Source: Gammaproteobacteria bacterium (GTDB lineage Bacteria > Pseudomonadota > Gammaproteobacteria > Enterobacterales > Alteromonadaceae). From it: a stretch of 64,000 bases of DNA. The stretch's first letter is position 1. The number at the start of each line of letters is the position of its first letter. Both the position numbers and the translations under genes were made by a program. The notes under the pieces were generated by a model, which did no database searches, was not told the DNA's origin, and worked only from the letters and a program-made list of their open reading frames with translations. The stretch is from the NCBI GenBank assembly GCA_018826295.1, contig JAHJZX010000028.1, positions 29,648 to 93,647 of the forward strand. The letters are read 5' to 3'. Positions 8,275 through 17,114 of this stretch are shown here, piece by piece.

Positions 8275-9918
8275 TTAAGATTGTAAAAGATCGTGACGAT
8301 CTGTCGCCAGCGTTAAAGTGTCGGCCCCGGCAACGGTAAGTTGCTGGTGACTTACTATTATTAGTATCCCCTGGCTTTGCCGTCTGGCTAAGGCTGTTAA
8401 AACGTGTTGAGCGGTAGCGCTATCCAGTCCGGCGAATGGCTCGTCCAGTAATAACACGGGCCGTTGTGTCAACAATAACCGCGCCAGTGCAATACGTCTG
8501 GCCTGGCCTCCGGAAACGGCTGCACCGTATTCCCCTAATAGCGTATTTAACTGCTGAGGTTGTGCTGTTGCCCAGGCGGATAACGCAACATCTGATAGTG
8601 CTTGCCACAGCTGATCGTCAGTGGCATCGGCCGCGCCTAAGCGCAGATTTTGTGCCAGGGTCAAATCAAATACATCTGGCTGTTGTGCTAGATAGCCGAA
8701 GGTATTATTTAAGTTCCAGGTTGACAGAGGCTGGCCGTTTAAGCTGACCTTCCCGTTAAAAGGTAAGTCTCCGGCCAGGGCTTGCAATAGGGTGGACTTG
8801 CCCGCGCCGGAGCTGCCGTTAATTAGCAGCACCTGACCAGAGCCCAGGCTAAAGTTTATATTATCCGGGCCGCACAAGGCCCCTTCCTGGCGTGCAGACA
8901 GCTGCGTAACCACTAATTGGAATGGCCCAGCAGGTTGCGGCTTATGGCTGGCCAATACGATGTTTTCGCCAGGCTGATTAAGCCTGTCGCGAGCTGCCAT
9001 GCTCAAGCCCAGTGCAAAAAAACTATGGCAGAGTGGGGTTAACACTTCGTACAGCGCCCACAATGACAACAGTGCTGCCAGTAGCAAGGCCACACTAAGT
9101 TGCTGGCCAGCTACTAAAATGCCGCCCTGCCATAACAGCAGCAAGATGCTCAGCCCCAACAGGCTATGTTGCTTTAATACAGCTCTGCTGATTAATTGTT
9201 GCTGGCGCTGTTGCAAGCGTAGTAGCTGCTGATCGGCTAGCTGAAATGGCTGCAGAGCTTGTTGCCAGCGTTGCCACAGCATTAAATTGGCCTGCATGCT
9301 CAAAGGCTCCAGCAAAGCCTGACGCCGGCTCGCAGCTGTGCTGGCATCTAACCTTGCCAGCTGCAACGCCTGTTTCAACGTTAGCGGCGGGATCAACAAT
9401 GCAGCCAGCAGTAATGGTATGGCGGCAAACAATAGCTGGCTGGCCAATAAAGTCCAAAACAACAGTACCAGCAATGTTAGCAACATAGCCCATAGCCAGG
9501 GCGCAATCACTTTTAGCGGAAACTGATCCAGCTGATCGATGTCACTGATCAGCCGCTGCAAGTCGTCGGCAGAGTGACGGCTTGTGCTACGATTGCGCGC
9601 CATTGCGGTAAACCTGGCTACACGTAAATCTTTTAACAGCCCCAGTGCGGCAAAGTGCGAGCTCAGGCGCTCGGCGTAACGACCGGCAGTTCGACCAATA
9701 GCACACAGGCGGATAATGGCTGCCGGGCGAAAGTAATCAAAACCCATGCCGGCACTAACAAGGCCAGCCAGTGCTGCGGCACTGATAAACCAACCAGACA
9801 GCGCCAGCAAGCTGATAACGGCCAGTAAGGTCAGTACGCCTAACAGCAGCGCCAATGACCAGGCTTTACGGCGACTGGCCATTAAACTGCGCAGGCGTAT
9901 TGGGTCAGGCTGGCTCAT
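8275..9918 (-). CDS. cydC: Thiol reductant ABC exporter subunit CydC
   Basis: A 547-residue ABC half-transporter with an N-terminal six-helix membrane domain (SLALLLGVLTLLAVISLLAL) and a C-terminal ATPase: Walker A GSSGAGKST, signature VSGGQARRIALARLLL, Walker B VLLLDEPFAGLD. It overlaps the end of the upstream ABC gene by 14 bases, which fits translational coupling. CydC pairs with CydD to export cysteine and glutathione to the periplasm, a step needed for assembly of cytochrome bd haems. Here it is the last gene of cydA-cydB-cydX-cydD-cydC, so subunits and assembly factor share one operon. Confidence 0.92.
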   Translation of the reverse strand: MSQPDPIRLRSLMASRRKAWSLALLLGVLTLLAVISLLALSGWFISAAALAGLVSAGMGFDYFRPAAIIRLCAIGRTAGRYAERLSSHFAALGLLKDLRVARFTAMARNRSTSRHSADDLQRLISDIDQLDQFPLKVIAPWLWAMLLTLLVLLFWTLLASQLLFAAIPLLLAALLIPPLTLKQALQLARLDASTAASRRQALLEPLSMQANLMLWQRWQQALQPFQLADQQLLRLQQRQQQLISRAVLKQHSLLGLSILLLLWQGGILVAGQQLSVALLLAALLSLWALYEVLTPLCHSFFALGLSMAARDRLNQPGENIVLASHKPQPAGPFQLVVTQLSARQEGALCGPDNINFSLGSGQVLLINGSSGAGKSTLLQALAGDLPFNGKVSLNGQPLSTWNLNNTFGYLAQQPDVFDLTLAQNLRLGAADATDDQLWQALSDVALSAWATAQPQQLNTLLGEYGAAVSGGQARRIALARLLLTQRPVLLLDEPFAGLDSATAQHVLTALARRQSQGILIIVSHQQLTVAGADTLTLATDRHDLLQS

Positions 9919-11677
9919 ACTTTGCCTCTGATGTTAACGCTGTTGTGCCGTCAGGCAGCTGAATTACCTGATCAAGCCAGTCGAGGCCATGTAACTGATG
10001 ACTGACCAGTAGCACGGTTTTACCGGCGCTTAGCTGGCCAATAAGTTGATTTAGGCGGTAAGCGGTGGCGCTATCGAGATGCGCGGCAGGTTCATCCAGT
10101 AACCAGATGTTAGCATTACGCAGTAATAACTGCGCTAACGCTAACCGTTGTAATTGACCGCCGGACAAACCAAGGCCTCGCTCGCCCAGCAGCGTATAAA
10201 TGCCCTGCGGTAATTGGCTGATAAGCGGCCATAACTCAACCTGATGCAGCACCTGCTTTAATTGTTCATCGGTGGCCGTTGGTGCTGCCAGGCGCAGGTT
10301 GTCGGCAATACTGGCTGCCATAAAACAGCTGCGCTGTGCCATATACCCCAGATGAGCTTGCCACTGTGCCAGATTAATATCAGACAAAGATTGTTGGTTT
10401 AGCAGTATTTCCCCCTGGTACGGGGTGAAACCAAGTAAGGCATGCAATAAACTGGATTTGCCACAGCCGCTTGGTCCCTGCAGCGCTATGCGCCCGCCAG
10501 CGGCAATACTGATACTTATCGGAGCCAACCGTTGCCGGCCCGCATCGCCGACGATACTGAGTTGGCTAATGTTAATAGCTGCTGGTGCCAGCAGTGCAAA
10601 AGGTAAAGCGCCACTATGGTGCCAGGCCTTGCGCTGCAATATCGGTTGCATCTGAGTTATCGCGGCCTCGGCCTGGGCTTTGGCATGGTAGTCGCTGCCC
10701 AACTGGCGCAGCGGCGCATAGAACTCGGGGGCTAACAATAAGATAAACAATGCGCCCTGATAAGGTACCGGAGTCTCACCTTTGGCCCAGGGCAAAATGC
10801 CCAGCAAACCCAGGCCTAAATACAGTGCCAGCAAGGCGATAGCCAGAGCTGAGAAAAACTCCAGCACCGCGCCGGATAAAAAAGCCATTTTCAGTACTTT
10901 CATGCTGCTGTCGCGATAGCGCTCTGCGGCATTGGCAACAGAATTAGCGGCCCGATCGACTGCGTTGAGCTGTCGTAAGGTTGGCAAACCGCGTACTAAA
11001 TCGAGAAAGCGCCCGCCCATACGGGCAAGTTCGGTAAATTGTTGCTGGCTGGCGCTGGCTGCAGCATTACCGAGTAAAATCATAAACATCGGTACCAGAG
11101 GTGCCGTTAAAAGTAAAATGGTGGCAGCCAGCAGGCTATAACACGCTGTGGCAATAGCCAGTAATATAGGCGTTATGAGTACCAGATAGCGCTGTACATA
11201 ATAGCGGCTGATAAAACCATCCAATGCATCTGTCTGCTCCAGTAGTGTAGTGCTGATACTGCCGTCGCTGCCGTAACGGCTTTTACCAGGCCCGGCATCG
11301 GCAATACGTTGCAGTAATTGCTGGCGTAATGACGAGCGTACATGTTGGCTGGCGCTGACACACAATTGCTCGCGACCATACTGCAACAGCGGCCGCCCCA
11401 GCAAACACAGCGCTAACAGCGGTAACCATTGCGTCAGCAATGTCATAGTCGGGCTGCTTGTAGTAGCAACAGCGCTGAGCCAATCAGCAAATATTAACGA
11501 CAGTAAGTAAGCTTGCAGAATAAACAAGCCCGCAGCCAGTATGGCTAGCAGCAGGGCTTGGTTTAGTAGGCTTTTAACCGGCTGCAGCAGCTGATTTAAC
11601 TGTTGCAGCGGTGTTGTTGTATTACTCAGCAGGCGTCTCCTCGCCTTCGTAACCTTTAAGCTCCAGCCACATCGCAT
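9905..11677 (-). CDS. cydD: Thiol reductant ABC exporter subunit CydD
   Basis: An ABC half-transporter of about 575-595 residues: membrane domain (NQALLLAILAAGLFILQAYL) followed by an ATPase with Walker A GPSGCGKSS, signature LGLSGGQLQRLALAQLLL and Walker B IWLLDEPAAHLD. It partners CydC. The start is uncertain. In this frame there is a TTG at 11689 and an ATG at 11677, both inside cydX and lacking a ribosome site. The best-placed Shine-Dalgarno (GAGGAG) instead precedes a CTG at 11629, which would begin LSNTTTPLQQ right at the cydX stop. The ATG is used here by convention. The function does not depend on this choice. Confidence 0.9.
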   Translation of the reverse strand: MRCGWSLKVTKARRRLLSNTTTPLQQLNQLLQPVKSLLNQALLLAILAAGLFILQAYLLSLIFADWLSAVATTSSPTMTLLTQWLPLLALCLLGRPLLQYGREQLCVSASQHVRSSLRQQLLQRIADAGPGKSRYGSDGSISTTLLEQTDALDGFISRYYVQRYLVLITPILLAIATACYSLLAATILLLTAPLVPMFMILLGNAAASASQQQFTELARMGGRFLDLVRGLPTLRQLNAVDRAANSVANAAERYRDSSMKVLKMAFLSGAVLEFFSALAIALLALYLGLGLLGILPWAKGETPVPYQGALFILLLAPEFYAPLRQLGSDYHAKAQAEAAITQMQPILQRKAWHHSGALPFALLAPAAINISQLSIVGDAGRQRLAPISISIAAGGRIALQGPSGCGKSSLLHALLGFTPYQGEILLNQQSLSDINLAQWQAHLGYMAQRSCFMAASIADNLRLAAPTATDEQLKQVLHQVELWPLISQLPQGIYTLLGERGLGLSGGQLQRLALAQLLLRNANIWLLDEPAAHLDSATAYRLNQLIGQLSAGKTVLLVSHQLHGLDWLDQVIQLPDGTTALTSEAKYEPA

Positions 11678-11735
11678 TGATAATGCCAAATGAGCAGGCC
11701 AGCAACACCCCTAAGATCCAGGCAAAATACCACAT
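11622..11735 (-). CDS. cydX: Cytochrome bd-I accessory subunit CydX
   Basis: A 37-codon gene starting MWYFAWILGVLLACSFGIIN and ending GEETPAE, preceded by AGGAG 8 bases before the ATG. The opening residues are nearly identical to Escherichia coli CydX (MWYFAWILGTLLACSFGV). It is a single-helix inner-membrane peptide that stabilises the CydAB haem site. It starts 13 bases after the cydB stop, in the conserved cydB-cydX position. Too short for most ORF finders. Confidence 0.94.
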   Translation of the reverse strand: MWYFAWILGVLLACSFGIINAMWLELKGYEGEETPAE

Positions 11736-11748
11736 AGCACGCTCCTTA

Positions 11749-12885
11749 TCAGTAAAGTGAATGACTGTTATCGCGGATATGCTGCTCGTTTAAGCGCCCG
11801 CGCATAACATAATAGCCCCAACCCGTGTATGCCAGTATTATAGGTACAAAAATGCAGGCAACGACAAACATAATCATAAGCGTTGTTTCGCTGGCGGTAG
11901 CGTCCCACATCGTCAGGCTGTGTGCAGGATGGCTACTGGACGGCATAACAAAAGGAAACATACTGATACCGGCGGTAAGAATTACCATTGCCATCGCCAA
12001 TGACGAGCTGATAAAAGCACTGATATGGCGTTTGGCTTTGCTGGCCAGAGCGCAGGCGACAAAACCAAGCACAGCCAGTAGCGGTACTAACCATAACAGC
12101 GGCAGCTTGCCATAGTTAACAAACCAGCCGGCTGCGGCAACTTCAACCAGTTTTTCGGTAGTGCGGTTGGCGCCGTTAGTATCAATGACACTACTGACAA
12201 TATAGCCGTCGATACCGACGTATAACCAAACGCCAGCCAACACAAATAACAGGGCACAACTTAGCGCCAACAGAGTAGACAGTTTTTCGCTACGCGCTTT
12301 TAGCTCGCCTTCGGTTTTTAGCTGCAGGTAAGTGGCACCGTGGTTAACAATCATCAGCAAACTTAACACACCGGCCAGCAGTGCAAAGGGATTAAGCAAT
12401 GCCCAGAAACTGCCGGTGTAATGCAGGCGCAAAATATCATCAAAATAAAACGGCACACCTTGCAGTAAGTTGCCAAAGGCGACACCAAAAATCAGTGCTG
12501 GTATTGCCGAGCCTGCGGTTAAAGCCCAGTCCCAGCGGTTGCGCCATTGTTCATTGTCTATTTTTGCACGGTATTCAAAACCAATAGGGCGTAAAAACAG
12601 TGCAAATAAGGTGAGCATTAACGCCAGGTAAAAGCCACTGAACGACGCAGCATAAACTGTAGGCCAGGCCGCGAACAAGGCGCCGCCAGCGGTGATCAGC
12701 CAAACCTGATTACCATCCCAGTGCGGGGCTATGGCATTAATCATTACGCGGCGTTCGTCATTACTGTTGCCCAGCACTTTTAACAGCGCAGCCACGCCCA
12801 TATCAAAACCATCGGTGATCACAAAGCCAATCAGTAATACACCAATTAACAGCCACCAGATAAAACGCAGTGCTTCGTAATCCAT
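11749..12885 (-). CDS. cydB: Cytochrome bd ubiquinol oxidase subunit II (CydB)
   Basis: A 378-residue inner-membrane protein of standard length. It opens MDYEALRFIWWLLIGVLLIG and continues with FVITDGFDMGVAALL, the conserved CydB start, and PHWDGNQVWLITAGGALFAAWP. With CydA and CydX it forms the bd oxidase, which oxidises quinol and reduces oxygen with high affinity and is generally linked to low oxygen or nitrosative and sulfide stress. It starts one base after the cydA stop with an AGGAGG ribosome site. Second gene of the operon. Confidence 0.95.
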   Translation of the reverse strand: MDYEALRFIWWLLIGVLLIGFVITDGFDMGVAALLKVLGNSNDERRVMINAIAPHWDGNQVWLITAGGALFAAWPTVYAASFSGFYLALMLTLFALFLRPIGFEYRAKIDNEQWRNRWDWALTAGSAIPALIFGVAFGNLLQGVPFYFDDILRLHYTGSFWALLNPFALLAGVLSLLMIVNHGATYLQLKTEGELKARSEKLSTLLALSCALLFVLAGVWLYVGIDGYIVSSVIDTNGANRTTEKLVEVAAAGWFVNYGKLPLLWLVPLLAVLGFVACALASKAKRHISAFISSSLAMAMVILTAGISMFPFVMPSSSHPAHSLTMWDATASETTLMIMFVVACIFVPIILAYTGWGYYVMRGRLNEQHIRDNSHSLY

Positions 12886-12886
12886 G

Positions 12887-14446
12887 TTAAACCTCCTTCG
12901 CTACAGCTGGGCTTTCTAAATCGTACTTACCGGTATGCAGTGACGAAGGGCCAATTTTGGCGTATTTGGTCATCAGCCACATTTCGATAATTACGAAGAT
13001 GGTATACAGCACCATGATGCTGATTAAACTTATCCAGATATCGGTTACGGATAATTGCGACACAGCTAAGTGGGTGGGTAAAATTTCACCTATAGCCCAG
13101 GGTTGGCGGCCATACTCAGCAACAAACCAACCTGCTTCACAAGCGATCCAGGGTAATGGCAGGCTGAATACGGCAAATTTGAGCAACCATTTGGGTTTAT
13201 CGACGGTACGTTTAGCGCTATGCCAGAACGCCAGGGCAAATAGCAGCAACATAGCAAAACCGCAGGCTACCATAATGCGGAAGCTCCAGAATAAAGGCCA
13301 TACCTGAGGTACTGAATCTTCTACTGCCTGAGCTATCTGTTCTGGCGTGGCGTTCGCCACATTATCGGTGTAGGCAGTTAACAGCATGCCGTAACCCAAA
13401 TCTTCTTTTAGCTCATTAAAGCGGGTAACGGTGGCGGGCGACTTATCGCCAGCCCTGTACTGCAGCATTAATACATAGGCTTCCTGGCCGCGGATAATCC
13501 GCTGTAGGTGTTTGGCTTTTAACTCAGCTAACCCCGGCACTTGCTCATCCAGTGAACGGGTAGCAATTAAGCCCAGTACTGCCGGTATTTTTACCGCGTA
13601 ATCAGTGGTTTGAGTTTCTTCATTCGGAATGCCAAACAGCGTGAAAGCGGCCGGGGCCGGGTGGGTTTGCCATTCAGCTTCTACTACAGCCAGTTTGACT
13701 TTTTGTACATCGCCAAGCTCATAACCGGATTCATCGCCAAGCACTATAACAGACAAGGCGCTAGCCAAACCAAAGGCTGAAGCTATAGCAAAGCTGCGTC
13801 TTGCAAAGGCTAGGTCGCGGCCTTTTAACAGGTACCAACTGGAGATAGCCAGTACAAAGATAGCACCGGTGACATAACCGGCCGATACGGTATGGACAAA
13901 CTTCACCTGCGCTACCGGATTAAACACGACCTCGCTAAAACTGGCCAGTTCCATGCGCATGGTGTCGATATTAAATTCGGAGCCTATCGGGTGCTGCATC
14001 CAGCCGTTGGCGATTAAAATCCATAACGCCGACAAATTGGTACCCAGCGCCATCAGCCAGGTTACAGCCAGATGTTTTTCTTTACTGAGCCTATCCCAGC
14101 CAAAAAAGAACAGGCCAACTAAGGTCGACTCTAAAAAGAAAGCCATTAAGGCTTCTATTGCCAGCGGTGCACCAAAGATGTCGCCAACATAGTGCGAGTA
14201 GTAGGCCCAATTGGTACCAAACTGAAACTCCATCGCAATACCGGTGGTTACACCAAGCGCGAAGTTAATGCCAAATAATTTACCCCAAAACTTGGTCATA
14301 TCGCGATAAATGGTTTTGCCGGTCATAACATACACCGACTCCATAATAGCCAGTAAAAACGCCATGCCTAAGGTGAGAGGAACAAATAGAAAGTGGATCA
14401 TCGCCGTAAAGGCAAATTGAAACCGGGAAAGGTCAACTATATCCAT
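12887..14446 (-). CDS. cydA: Cytochrome bd ubiquinol oxidase subunit I (CydA)
   Basis: A 519-residue integral membrane protein. It opens [20 protein letters not shown], placing the haem b595 ligand His in the first helix. [19 protein letters not shown] and [19 protein letters not shown] segments follow, and [18 protein letters not shown] marks the region after the periplasmic Q-loop. The loop between helices VI and VII is of the long type seen in Escherichia coli-like enzymes. CydA carries haems b558, b595 and d and the quinol site. First gene of cydABXDC, with 138 bases of upstream DNA. No convincing FNR or ArcA palindrome was found there, so its oxygen control cannot be read off. Confidence 0.96.
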   Translation of the reverse strand: MDIVDLSRFQFAFTAMIHFLFVPLTLGMAFLLAIMESVYVMTGKTIYRDMTKFWGKLFGINFALGVTTGIAMEFQFGTNWAYYSHYVGDIFGAPLAIEALMAFFLESTLVGLFFFGWDRLSKEKHLAVTWLMALGTNLSALWILIANGWMQHPIGSEFNIDTMRMELASFSEVVFNPVAQVKFVHTVSAGYVTGAIFVLAISSWYLLKGRDLAFARRSFAIASAFGLASALSVIVLGDESGYELGDVQKVKLAVVEAEWQTHPAPAAFTLFGIPNEETQTTDYAVKIPAVLGLIATRSLDEQVPGLAELKAKHLQRIIRGQEAYVLMLQYRAGDKSPATVTRFNELKEDLGYGMLLTAYTDNVANATPEQIAQAVEDSVPQVWPLFWSFRIMVACGFAMLLLFALAFWHSAKRTVDKPKWLLKFAVFSLPLPWIACEAGWFVAEYGRQPWAIGEILPTHLAVSQLSVTDIWISLISIMVLYTIFVIIEMWLMTKYAKIGPSSLHTGKYDLESPAVAKEV

Positions 14447-14584
14447 TGTTTAGCTCCGCAACGCTGGTAAGAAATACGCAGTACCTACAAAGTAGTACAG
14501 CTGTATCACTATACAAGGTGCGGATGTCAGCGCTTATGCGCTGGATCAAGCTTTTGCTCTGCTATATTAGTAAGGGTTAATGTT

Positions 14585-15445
14585 TCAGCGTTTACGCGCC
14601 AGAAAGTTATCTACTGCACTATTGGACGCCGCGAGTTTTTGCCGGCCCTGTGGGCAGGTTTGCGTTAGCAGAATAAACAACGTATCTATTACCAGTTCCT
14701 GGGCATTACGCGCCAGTATTGACGATAAACGCGCAGAGCTCTCATCGGCGACGGTGTAAAGCTTTACGCCGGCCAGTCGGGCCACACTATTATTGCCATA
14801 TCCGGTAATGCTAATGATTTGTACCCGATTAGCTGCAGCCTGCTCGGTAATTTTCACGCTGTCGGCTGTTTCACCGGACTCGCTAAGTAGCACCAAAACG
14901 TCGTCGTGGCTGTAGTTGGCGATATTAGCCAGTTGCACATGGGTGTCGGTTTCGGCCAAGGCTGCCATGCCCAGCTTTTGCAGCTTGTAGGAAAAATCTT
15001 TTGCCACCAGCGCTGAGCCGCCCTTACCACAGAGCAAAATTCGCTTAGCAGTGCGCAGCCACAGTGCGGCTTGTTCAAAACTGGCCTGGTTGTTAATGGC
15101 ATGGGTTTTTTGCAATACATTAATTTTGCTGGCTAACAGCTTTTGGCTCATCTGAGCAAAACTGTCCTGCAGCGAAATCTCGCCATGCAGTTTGGCGGTG
15201 TTGCCAGCCGGGCTCTGGCGGTGCAGGCTATCACTGATAGCAAATTTAAAATCCGGGTAGCCTTTGTAACCCAGCTTCTGGGTAAAGCGCACCACGCTGG
15301 CCTGGCTAATACCAACCGCCTGCGCCAGGGTTTGTGACGGCATATCACGGATATGATCCGGATTTGCCAGTATGTAGTCGGCCAGTTGTTGCTCGGCACG
15401 GGGAAATTTTTCGCGTAGGGCGTGAATTTTATCTAATACCGACAT
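14585..15445 (-). CDS. MurR/RpiR-family transcriptional regulator (HTH_6 + SIS)
   Basis: A 286-residue regulator. Residues 1-75 form the RpiR helix-turn-helix (LAQAVGISQASVVRFTQKLG with YPDFKFAISD following), and residues of about 125-260 a sugar-isomerase (SIS) fold with GKGGSALVAKDFSYKL and LSESGETADSVK, which binds phosphosugars. It is divergent from anmK, 124 bases apart. Because AnmK makes N-acetylmuramate-6-phosphate, which controls MurR in Escherichia coli, this regulator may respond to the same compound; that is inference. HexR-type control of sugar catabolism is an alternative. It also reads toward cydA but is separated from it by 138 bases. Confidence 0.88.
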   Translation of the reverse strand: MSVLDKIHALREKFPRAEQQLADYILANPDHIRDMPSQTLAQAVGISQASVVRFTQKLGYKGYPDFKFAISDSLHRQSPAGNTAKLHGEISLQDSFAQMSQKLLASKINVLQKTHAINNQASFEQAALWLRTAKRILLCGKGGSALVAKDFSYKLQKLGMAALAETDTHVQLANIANYSHDDVLVLLSESGETADSVKITEQAAANRVQIISITGYGNNSVARLAGVKLYTVADESSARLSSILARNAQELVIDTLFILLTQTCPQGRQKLAASNSAVDNFLARKR

Positions 15446-15569
15446 CCGCTGATCCTGTCTTCAGCCTGGCGGCATTAAAGTCGTCCGCGCTGGCATTTTA
15501 TTGCTACTCTATTGCAGTTTATTCGGATAAATTATTCATTACCAGCCCGTTAGGTCAGAGCAATCAAAA

Positions 15570-16772
15570 ATGCATACCCATATCGCCCATTTATACCAGA
15601 TTTCAGCTAAACCCAGCCGCAGCGTTATCGGACTGATGAGCGGTACTTCGCTGGATGGCCTGGATGTAGCGTTATGCCGTATCAGTGGCGCTGGCCTGGA
15701 CACTAAAGTTGAGCTTCTGGCCTTTACTACCGTTGATTACGACAGCAACTACAAACAGCGGGTGAAGGCGGTATTTGCCAAACGAGACGTTGATCTGCAG
15801 GCTATTACGTTGCTAAATCCCTGGATAGCCCAGGAGCATGGCCGCATCATTAACCAGTGTTTAGCCGCCTGGCAGTTAAGCGCCAATGCTGTCGATATTA
15901 TTGCCAGCCACGGTCAGACGGTATATCACTGCCCCAAACGGCAGCACCGTTTGGCCGATTACGGCAATGCCACCCTGCAACTGGGCGATGGTGACCATTT
16001 AGCGGTGGCGACCGGTATTACCACCATCAGTGATTTTCGCCAGAAGCATATCGCTGCCGGTGGAGAAGGCGCGCCATTGGCGGTATATGGTGATTATCTG
16101 TTGTTTAGCAGCAAAGATGAAAACCGCATTATGCTGAATATCGGCGGTATCGCTAACTTTACCTGGCTGCCGCAGACGCTGGATGCCGAAGCCGTGTTTA
16201 GTACCGACATAGGCCCGGGCAATACTATGATGGATGCCTATATTCAAAAGTACTATCCGGGGCAGTATTTTGATAAAGACTCAGCGCTGGCCACAGCGGG
16301 TAGGGTAAGTGAAGCCTTACTTCTGGCGTTAAAGCAAGACTCGTTTTTTGCACTGGATTTTCCTAAAACCACCGGGCCGGAAGTGTTTAACCTTAGCTAT
16401 CTTGCTAAAGCGCAGCAGCAGTCAGGCACTGAGACATTAAGCCATGCCGATATTATGGCCACGCTTAACCGCTTTAGTGCCGATATGATTATTAGCGCGA
16501 TAGCGCAAACTACCGCCACGCTGGATAATTTTGTGATCTACGCCAGCGGCGGCGGCATTCATAACCCACTGCTGTTAAGTCATATTCAGCAGGCTTTGCC
16601 ACAAGTGAGTATTAAAACCACCGCCGAGTTGGCCATAAACCCGGATGCCAAAGAGGCGGTGCTGTTTGCCGTGCTGGCTAATGAATGTTTAGTCGGGGGA
16701 AAACAGCAGTTTAGCAACGCCCGCGAGGGTATACCGGGCGTTACTATGGGCAAGATTAGTTTTGCCGATTAA
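15570..16772 (+). CDS. anmK: Anhydro-N-acetylmuramic acid kinase AnmK
   Basis: A 400-residue sugar kinase with the family signature GLMSGTSLDGLDVALCRI at residues 21-38, the catalytic-site stretch TISDFRQKHIAAGGEGAPL, NIGGIANFTWLP and TDIGPGNTMMDAY. It phosphorylates and opens 1,6-anhydro-MurNAc from recycled peptidoglycan to give MurNAc-6-phosphate in the cytoplasm. The next enzyme, the MurQ etherase, is not in the window. Its promoter region is shared with the divergent RpiR-type regulator. A hairpin immediately follows the stop codon. Confidence 0.95.
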   Translation: MHTHIAHLYQISAKPSRSVIGLMSGTSLDGLDVALCRISGAGLDTKVELLAFTTVDYDSNYKQRVKAVFAKRDVDLQAITLLNPWIAQEHGRIINQCLAAWQLSANAVDIIASHGQTVYHCPKRQHRLADYGNATLQLGDGDHLAVATGITTISDFRQKHIAAGGEGAPLAVYGDYLLFSSKDENRIMLNIGGIANFTWLPQTLDAEAVFSTDIGPGNTMMDAYIQKYYPGQYFDKDSALATAGRVSEALLLALKQDSFFALDFPKTTGPEVFNLSYLAKAQQQSGTETLSHADIMATLNRFSADMIISAIAQTTATLDNFVIYASGGGIHNPLLLSHIQQALPQVSIKTTAELAINPDAKEAVLFAVLANECLVGGKQQFSNAREGIPGVTMGKISFAD

Positions 16773-16791
16773 AGCCGGCAAAGCTGGCTTT
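16771..16791. terminator. Hairpin between convergent anmK and EF-hand gene
   Basis: AAAGCCGGC - AAA - GCTGGCTTT gives a 9-bp stem (one G-T pair) with a 3-base loop, overlapping the last two bases of the anmK stop and ending 5 bases before the convergent gene. The T-run is short (TTT then AAG), so termination would be modest but could serve both strands. Confidence 0.6.
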
Positions 16792-16796
16792 AAGTA

Positions 16797-17042
16797 TTAA
16801 TATTCCCACCAGCAATCCTGCCACCAGTCTAAAAATTCGGCAAAGTCGATATAACCGTTGTTGTTACTGTCGACCAGTTTAAAACCTTCTTCAACCCGAC
16901 TGGCTTTGGTTTTAGGGGCTAGTACCGTTAACAGCTCAATAAACTCGGGTAAATCGATACGGCCATTGCCGTCGCGGTCAAAAAAGTCGAATTCGGTTTT
17001 TATCGCCGCAATTTGTTCTGCAGACAACGCTTCTTTATTCAC
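16797..17042 (-). CDS. Small EF-hand calcium-binding protein
   Basis: About 81 residues from a GTG at 17042, which has AAGG 8 bases upstream. A TTG at 17063 would add 7 residues. Two canonical EF-hand loops are present: DRDGNGRIDLPEF and DSNNNGYIDFAEF, each with Asp/Asn at positions 1, 3 and 5, Gly at 6 and Glu at 12. There is no signal peptide, so it is probably cytoplasmic. The C-terminus ends in a Trp-rich stretch (WWQDCWWEY). Such calmodulin-like pairs bind calcium and usually act as sensors or buffers; the partner here is unknown. It is convergent with anmK. Confidence 0.82.
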   Translation of the reverse strand: MNKEALSAEQIAAIKTEFDFFDRDGNGRIDLPEFIELLTVLAPKTKASRVEEGFKLVDSNNNGYIDFAEFLDWWQDCWWEY

Positions 17043-17114
17043 GGGTATTGCCTTGTTTATCAATCATATTCAGCTCCAGTGTACTCGGCTGGCAAAAGTC
17101 TGTCTATGCTGACC

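Noticed and set aside
14447..14584. Possible FNR or ArcA site upstream of cydA
   Set aside because: Only one half-site (TTGAT) is visible; the second half does not match, so no operator is claimed.
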